64,000 nt of DNA, from contig JAUIRK010000172.1 in assembly GCA_030549495.1 (NCBI GenBank), positions 248,001-312,000 on the forward strand, in the 5' to 3' direction. The translations under genes and the position numbers were made by a program. Positions 57,100-64,000 of this stretch are shown one piece after another. How positions within the stretch are numbered: position 1 is the stretch's first letter; each line of letters opens with the position of its first letter. The notes below the pieces were generated by a model. The model saw only the letters and a list, made by a program, of their open reading frames with translations. It was not told where the DNA came from and ran no database searches. Source of the DNA: Nectonema munidae (taxonomy: Eukaryota; Nematomorpha; Nectonematoida; Nectonematidae).

Positions 57100-59200
57100 T
57101 CGGAAGTGAAGAGTTGGCGTTAAATTTATCAAGTTAAGTTTGTGGAAGAGTGCAATTTTCCAAGTACCGCAAGTCAGAGTCGAATTTTTAAGTACTAAGA
57201 GTTGAACGGAACAGGAATTTTGGATATCTTCCCTTCGACTACTCCTCAGTCCTAGTTATAGCTATACAACAAAATATAAATGAAATAATATATAAAATCA
57301 AATAAACATATTACTGGTGAATTTAAAAATTCCCACCCAACAAATGTCCATATTAATAATTTCCATATTCGTAGACATGCCATGAAAATCCTATGAATTC
57401 AATAAAATCTTTTCCTAAAAATCGTAGTGTCAAAGATCCAAGAATAATGTTGGCCCAATGTAATCTGTAATTCAAAATGGCTTTATGATAAACAAAATAT
57501 AAAATAAAACCATACACGAGTGCATGCACCCTTATGAAGACAAGATGTGTAGGGTCGAAAACCAAAACAGACAAAAGCCTAAATGGCTGAAAACAAAAAC
57601 GGTCGAAAACCAGGATTCGGTCAATAGATGGAAAATTTTCTATATTTTAGTGTTTTAGAATAAGTAATAATTAAACATTGGTGTATTGAATAGATTAAAA
57701 TTTTTAAAATAAGTTGTTTTTTTAATAACTCAATTTTCTACTAGTTTTCGGCCCTTTTAACCAGACATAGTTTTACCGTCCATTAATATCAGCATCAAGA
57801 TGATTCAGAAGTACATGTTTTTCGTTCATATATCTTAGTTTAAAAATATGGACTTATGAAACCAAAAAATTTTAGGAAAATAATTTTTGGATCTAAAAAT
57901 GATCAATCCCGTACTAAATGTAAGAATAATAGTTTGACACAACCACGAGATTTGATTTAATAGGAAAACTTTACATAAAGGTGCCTTTTTAGTTTCTTCC
58001 CTTTTCAATATGACTATAAAGATCAACCCACCATATGGGGAGTTTCATAAAAGGTAAAGCTATTGAGCAACTTTTAAGATTCCGGCGTTGTCTATATGTC
58101 TTGTTATAAATATCACTTCAAAAATGGTATCTTATTCAAGTAAACTTTATTCACAGAAATACAAACATATGCGTAGGGGTTAAAATACTCCTCTGGGAAG
58201 AGGAATACAAATGGGGAATATATGACACAAAGGAACAATGAAAGAGAGGCAAAGACACACTTACTTACTGTTACGAGAGATAGAGATAACTACAATTCGC
58301 GAAGGATTGTACGCGGAAAACACTGCTAAGAGTTACGATGGATAATGGCGATCAATCAAGTAAGCGTGATACTCCCATAAATGGTCGTGGCATGCCTCCT
58401 TCACACATGTTCATCGTACAACATCGAGTGGAGCGCTCCTGTCATCTATATCACATTTTCAACATACACAACGTCACATCGCAAACTTCACAAATGTGGC
58501 GTAGTTATCCACAATGCAAATTTCAATGAAAAGCGGTTGAGAGGTATCGATTGTATTTCGTATTGATTTTGTTTTCTAACATCGCTCGAAAATCTCTTCG
58601 CTTATCCGTCGTACGCACAAGAATCGTTTTTCTCATCACAAATCCGGCGATGGTAGTGACGGAATTGATGAGACTTCAAGGTTTTTCTTGTTTCTCTAAA
58701 ATATATGCGAGACTCGAGAAAATTATTCCATTTATTTTTCTGTTTTATTCACTAGAAAATAGATAAATGTGAAAGCGTCATCGATGTTCTATTTCTATTG
58801 AAGATGATGCTTTACAAGCGTAGGGCATTTCAAACCTATTTTTCTCATTGGCTAATTTCAAGGTATTGCAGTAATTATGATTATCCTTTTTTGAAGTTCA
58901 TAATGAAAAATTTAAATACAAAACTTTATTCAAAAAAAATAAAACTAATTCTAATGAAAAAAATCTTTTAAAACATGTTAAGCAGTTACACACTCTTGTT
59001 TTACGACCTACACTTCGATTTGATTTTTTTATTTTCTAAGTCCAATAAACTATCTAAAAATTTTCTCTTTCTAACATATTCCATTTTACAAGAAAAGATA
59101 ATTGTCAGCCATTCTTCTATTTTGGGTCAAGTTTGAATATTTGTTTATATGATGAAAAATAATTTGTTAAAAAATTGCTCATCTTAATTCCAATTCGCCC
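57100..59200. other. intergenic, no gene recognised
   Basis: 57.1-58.1 kb is plain AT-rich DNA. 58140-58850 is less AT-rich than its flanks and has overlapping short frames on the plus strand (for example GRGMPPSHMFIVQHRVER). It could be a remnant of a mobile element, but I cannot place it. Confidence 0.4.
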
Positions 59201-59218
59201 ATACGTATGCTATTCGCC

Positions 59219-59235
59219 GAAGGTTGAGAACCGCT
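59219..59235. mobile_element. hAT-type end inside a Tigger remnant
   Basis: The inverse of this stretch reads CAGCGGTTCTCAACCTT, a classic hAT end, with the rest of the putative element extending to lower coordinates. The left end was not found. Confidence 0.4.
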
Positions 59236-59236
59236 G

Positions 59237-59975
59237 TTTTGCAGTTTCTAGATGATCATCTAAAATAACTCTCTCCCAGTCAGAAGAATCATTTTCAATG
59301 CAAGCATTTTTGTCAATATCAATATATTCTTGTAAATTTATATCACCTTCAACGATTTCAGAGACCATTAATGAAAGATCTTGTACATCTTTTTCTATTG
59401 AGAAGTTTTGTTCGGAAGGAGTTTCACTTGTGAATCCGCAAAGTTGAAAACAAGAGGTAATAGTTGAAGCTCTAACTGTTATCATATTGCACACTAGTAA
59501 ATATATTCTTGTTCAACTTTTAGTGTAACAATCTGTGTTATCTCATAACTACATACAAATACTAAAACAAAAGAGAAACAATTCTTATTGTTATGATGAT
59601 GCATGGATGATAATAAGTACTGTTATCATATTGCACACTAGTAAATATATTCTTATTCAATTTTTAGTGCAACCATCTGTTTTATCTCATAACTACATAC
59701 ACATATTAAAACAAAAGAGAAACAATTCTTATTACTTTTTGCATAAGCTCAAGATATAACAAACTCTTAAGCCTATTTCGATTTTCACAACATTTTTTAC
59801 CATTACGAAACCTGTAATGTTTTTGATTTTTGTTTCGCTTTTCAGAATACGCAAGTTTCGGTTTTTAGAAGGCAATATATACATTTTATCAATAGAAGAA
59901 GTCGGTGCCACTCTTAAGTTACGGTTTTAACAAGTTTTCGGTTTACTCAAGTTTCGGTTTGGACAAGTTTGACTG
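59237..59975 (-). mobile_element. Tigger/pogo remnant
   Basis: Minus strand. The outer end at 59975 reads inward CAGTCAAACTTGTCCAAACC and is followed outside by TA. Sub-repeats of 'CCGAAACTTG' lie just inside. At 59494-59237 a frame reads STITSCFQLCGF (family I-x-x-C-F-x-x-A-G-F) then LQEYIDIDKNACIE and SDWERVI, which resembles the C-terminal tail of the Tigger transposase at 41.6-42.1 kb. The HTH and DDE domains are gone. Confidence 0.7.
59477..59757. repeat. 154-bp tandem duplication
   Basis: The segment beginning TGTTATCATATTGCACACTA at 59477 is repeated at 59631 (period 154) with about eight differences. The second copy ends near 59757. It is inside the Tigger remnant. Confidence 0.92.
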
Positions 59976-59979
59976 TAGT

Positions 59980-60700
59980 TAGAATGCACGACTCATAAGT
60001 CATAATCAATATGAAGGATTCGAATGGATTAAACTAAGAAGTCAAATGATTTAACTATGAATCAAAAACCGTCATTTTTTATGTTATTTTTAAAAATCTA
60101 ACAAAAGTGTAAATATTTACCACTAAAAAAGCTAAAATGCATTTGGGTGATTTAATTAAAATATATTTGAGTGGAAATCAGAAAAAACAAAAATTTTAGT
60201 TAAACTATTTGCGCAATTTTGGGCCCTTTACATTTTTTTCCTAAAAAAGTCAATACTTTTACAAAATTCACACGTAAACCCTCTAAGTCTGTATAAATTT
60301 CACTTACTTTACGCCTGGCTAATTATATTTGCCAGATATTATTTACAGGATATCTTTTTAATATTCTAAGAGATAATAATAGTTTATTAATTAAAACATA
60401 TGTAAATGATGCTGCCATGGGCATTACTAGGGAGGGTGCAAAAGGGGCTTCTTCCCCTCGCAAGATCAGAAGACAAATTTTAATGACAGAATCAAACCTA
60501 CTGTTTACACTTACATGATATTCCTGTACATCTTCCATCATTATCATCACATCAAAGTAGTCGACGTTTACAACCCCTCATATCAATCAACTTATATCTT
60601 TTAGTTCTATATTCCTCTTGTATATTTAAAGATTGATTAAAAAAATTTCTTGAATTCTATAAGTGTACATATATTGGTTTAGTAATATGAAAAGGATATT
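59980..60700. other. AT-rich intergenic, no gene recognised
   Basis: At about 60411-60460 there is 'TGCCATGGGCATTACTAGGG AGGGTGCAAAAGGGGC', which looks like a transposon end. The frames over it (minus strand, 60323-60550) are not convincing as genes. Confidence 0.4.
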
Positions 60701-60705
60701 TCTTA

Positions 60706-63453
60706 TATCTATAAATATTTGTGAAAATTTTTGAACATGAGTAAATGCCCGATAAATTTCCAGTTAAATCAACTGTATCAGAAATTAAAAAAAAACACGT
60801 GTACTATATAGAACTTATTATTGATATGCTTTTAATACCAAGTTATGAACTTGTCCAAATTAGGGCGAGCCATTTTGTCTCACATCTAGGATCAAGGTAA
60901 TAAATTATGGCCGGAAAATAAGAGATATAAGATGAAAGATCTTACATTCATGACAAACACTTTCTTCTATACTTGTGACAATGCAACTATCACGAATACT
61001 TTTTGTATTTTCATATGAAATACCAAATTACATGTACAAGAATACAATTTAAATCAAAATCCCTTTAATAGTAATTTCCTATAAAGTGGTAAAGAAAAAA
61101 AACAAGATACTAACGAAGAACCAGGTGAAAGGTACTGTACTTCGGATATCAGAATATTTATACCTCTAAAGGTCAAACCAGTTGTGACCTTGATATTGAG
61201 TTGCAATTGTATATTGTGACCAAAATGATTTAAAAGAATGTTCCTATCGATGTCATCAATAACAGTTAGACAAAATCTCTGCTCTAGAAAACCTGAATCA
61301 TTTTCTACGTTATCCAAAGATCATGTAGAAAGGAGAAAAATTCAAATACAATTTAACTACTTTCGAATGTCAAATTAAACTAATCTCCATTTCTTTTCTT
61401 CGATTATATCTCAATATTAAGTTCCAAAACTTTTCCTTCCTCTTCTACATCAGATGACTTCATTTTTCGTATTTGCCATTGAAAATTTTCCACTGCTATT
61501 TACCTATCCTTGATGGTTGTCAGAATAAATTTAAACAGTAATTCCATAAATTTATTAAGAGGTGATAAAACATATAACAACGAAAATTCTATTGCTTGTT
61601 GACATTAATATCTTCATTTTTTGGATCTTATTCATTTGACAGCGTTTTACATGTTATTGCAATTAGTCGTACAATCCTGTTCTTTGCACCCTATTTTTTC
61701 TAATTTTAAGCAATCTGTCTCTATCAAAGATTCAAAATCATCTGAACTTCTTATAACTTCCGATGTGCCGCAGAGTCCATTCCTTGGTCCACTGCTATTC
61801 AACCTCTATATTAATTATATATTTTCGTCCAATTCTAATGTTGAAATGTTGTTGGATGCAGAGAACATCTCAATTATCATATCTATATCTGAAGACTTAT
61901 CAAAATTTCGGACTTTATAGCTCATAATTTGAACTTAGTATATGATTGGATTTATTTAAATTATCTAAAAATTAATAAAAATAAAACAAAATGTATGTTG
62001 TTTTCGAAAATAAAATTGTTGAACGAGATTATCCCTCTTAATGGTATTCAAAAAGTCAGTCAGTTCAATTTATTAAGCTTGACTATAAATGAAAAGCTTA
62101 CATGGGACAATTATGTAAATAAAACCTCTTCTAGATTAAATTATATAATAGGAACACTAAAAATAAGAAAAAACATATTTCCAAATGAAATCAATTTATT
62201 ATATTATACAAATCACTAATCCTACCGTATTTAACTTATAGCATAATCAACTCGGGATATAAAAATACAGAAAAATTATTCAAAGTTCAAAAAAACCTTG
62301 CGATTAATTTTCAGCAAAAAAAGTACAGTCATACAAACAATCTTTTGATAACAAATGGTTTACTCAAATTGGACGCCATTTATCTGAAACAAGCTTCAAA
62401 GTTACTATATAAACACGTACATGTAATGTAACCTTTCACTTTCATACATTGGATCTAATTCAAAAATAATTATAACTATCCATTAAGGTTCCCCAATCAA
62501 CTTTATATACTCTCCAGTTCTGAAAATTCTCTAAGGCATCGTTGTAGCCTTTTTGTAGAAAGAAGTTCTTTCATATCGGCGCTTAGATATGTCTTTAAAT
62601 TTCTCTTAAATCCAAACTTAAGATCTTTTTACTCTCAAAATACGACCTGGTTTATTGTAAAATGCATAACGGTTTTTTTTCAACGCTATATTCTCCTTTT
62701 TTCAAGATTTTGCATAGTTGCATTCATGGTGTGTGCAGATACTAGCAGTTCTTTCTAGCATTTTCTGATGCCATTCAATCAATAATAAAATATAATATAC
62801 ATTTTTATTCGTCAGTTGTAACATTTTTTAATAATAATAATTCAATTCTTGTCATTTCAATAAATTTCTTTCTTTTTTCCTTAATATTTTAGGGCCAAAA
62901 TTGTTCAATTTGTTTAGGGAGAATTCTACTTCTGAAGAATTTGACCTCTCGACAATTCAGCCTTTTGATTTTTTATTATATTTTGCGGGACAAATCGTAT
63001 TCTTGAAATTTTGTTCTGAAGACAATATGTTTTTTGAATTATTTAGCTTTTGAATAATTTTTTTTCTTATATGGGAGACAATTCATTCCTTTTAAATTTT
63101 CTTTCCAACACAATTAACATTCTGTGGGTTTTTGATTAAATTTTTGAGGCATTTCAACTTCTGCGAAATAAGTTAAAAGGTATAATTCAACCTTTTATAT
63201 AGTTTCAACTTATTTCGTGCGATCATTTGCCCTCTGCATAGTTTTTTGTACAGGACAACTTTTTGATATTTCTTTTTTTAAGGCAAATCTTCCTCTATAT
63301 ATTTTGCTCTTTATCGACAAGACTAAAAATAATAACCCTAACCCATTAAAAAAAAAGTACACGTGTTTTTTAAATTTCTAATACAGTTGATTTATGAGAA
63401 ATTTATCGGGTATTTTACCCATGTTCAAAAATTTCCACAAAAATTTATAGATA
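60706..63453. repeat. ~100 bp inverted repeats bracketing 2.75 kb
   Basis: Left arm 60706-60805 and right arm 63356-63453 are inverted copies, about 85% identical by eye. Outer ends are TATCTATAAAT and its inverse, inner ends ACACGTGTACT. Both arms carry TTTTTGAACATG and CCCGATAAATTT. If the outer TA is a target duplication they could be the ends of a Tc1/mariner-type element. Two inverted MITE copies are the alternative. Confidence 0.7.
61621..62420 (+). pseudogene. LINE reverse transcriptase remnant (CR1/jockey-like)
   Basis: Plus strand: DVPQSPFLGPLLFNLYINYI (family V-P-Q-G-S-x-L-G-P-L-L-F-x-L-Y-I-N-D), LNYLKINKNKTKCMLFS (N-x-L-x-(L/I)-N-x-x-K-T-x-x-x-x-F), LTINEKLTWDNYVNKTSSRL and NIFPNEINLLYYTN. 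The catalytic Y-A-D-D is reduced to a degenerate L-L-D-A. There is a stop at about 61918 and another at 62217, and weak homology continues to about 62400. It could be the 3' counterpart of the kind of LINE whose 5' part is at 24960-26735. Confidence 0.8.
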
Positions 63454-64000
63454 AATACCATCAATGGTAGGCAGCCATCAAGCAAGACAGAAGTATAAAA
63501 TGTTTTCATCGACACACCATGTCTAGACACATATAAAGAATTCTTTTCCTTCTACATTTGTTTGTTTAAACACGTGGAAAAACATCGTCCAGATTATCCA
63601 AGCTATTATTTTGTGTAACTATTCTTTTATAAGAAATTGTATCTAAAACGTGAAATTCCAATTATTCTGGCTAACAAGAGTAAACAAAGAGCACCAGAAT
63701 CTAGCTCCTTTTCAACATTTATCACATTTCATATTTTTCTTCTACAATGCTACGACTTTTTTTCTTTTCTTTCTTGGTTGATCTTCTTCATACAAAAAGT
63801 AATTTCCTATGAGCTTCTTACTTCACAAAAATGATTTTAATATTGTTATATCTGTCTTTTTTTAAAATATCACACCATATAAAATAGCTTGTAGATATTT
63901 ATTAAGTTTAAAAATTGGTTAGTAATATATTATGCTGAGATTGGATATATTTTTCCAACTTACAAGCACTAATCCATATTTTTTGGCCTGAAAACTCATG
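62900..64000. other. AT-rich intergenic, no gene recognised
   Basis: Apart from the right inverted-repeat arm (63356-63453) I see no repeat, RNA gene or coding exon. The open frame at 63637-63834 has no protein-like features. Confidence 0.5.

Noticed and set aside
58338-58770. Overlapping plus-strand frames suggestive of a gene
   Set aside because: No motif, no splice signals and no family recognised; possibly old mobile DNA.
61054-61317. 87-codon minus-strand frame (MDNVENDSGFLEQRFC)
   Set aside because: No similarity I recognise and no supporting signals; treated as chance.

Overview
This window comes from an animal nuclear genome, most likely a bilaterian with an AT-rich, transposon-filled genome. 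It has spliced genes with many small exons, a complete muscle troponin I gene (a bilaterian contractile regulator), tRNA-derived SINEs, LINEs, hAT, pogo/Tigger, Merlin, Tc1/mariner and Helitron DNA, and no operons. The Pro/Ala-rich N-terminal extension of the troponin would suit an ecdysozoan or other protostome, but I cannot name the species. Most of the 64 kb is intron or intergenic DNA built from old repeats. Two host genes can be read with confidence. Layout: (1) 0.9-34.7 kb, plus strand: a NACHT and WD-repeat protein (NWD1/NWD2-like STAND ATPase). About fifteen exons carry an N-terminal DUF4062-like region, a Walker A and Walker B NACHT core, a winged-helix/linker region and a C-terminal WD40 propeller ending in a stop at 34670. 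Its first exon(s) lie to the left of the window. Its introns hold a (CA)n microsatellite over 1.1 kb long, SINEs, hAT MITEs, a 1.4 kb Merlin element, a Tc1/mariner relic, a CR1-like LINE, a Helitron relic and several minisatellites. (2) 34.7-47 kb: intergenic repeat zone. It has a GC-rich fossil retroelement with reverse transcriptase and RNase H (35.6-38.1 kb), a ~150 bp tandem array (38.9-39.6 kb), a dead Tigger element (40.1-42.3 kb), pieces of a poorly known transposase-like gene family (42.9-44.7 and 46.2-46.4 kb) and a ~145 bp tandem array (44.8-45.5 kb). The Tigger had landed in an outlying copy of that last repeat. (3) 47.1-55.2 kb, minus strand: the troponin I gene. All eleven coding exons join with matching phases into a 265-residue protein, and there is a plausible 5' leader exon and a poly(A) signal. 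(4) 55.2-64 kb: intergenic, with an 80 bp tandem repeat, a hAT MITE, a Tigger fragment carrying a 154 bp tandem duplication, and a LINE reverse-transcriptase remnant bracketed by ~100 bp inverted repeats. The two host genes point away from the zone between them at their 3' ends (convergent orientation) and have no evident functional link: one is a signalling ATPase, the other a muscle regulator. I found no operon-like or clearly new multi-gene system. The least-described items are the transposase-like family at 43-46 kb, the 21-bp minisatellite shared by two distant introns, and the sets of inverted or tandem repeats listed as findings.
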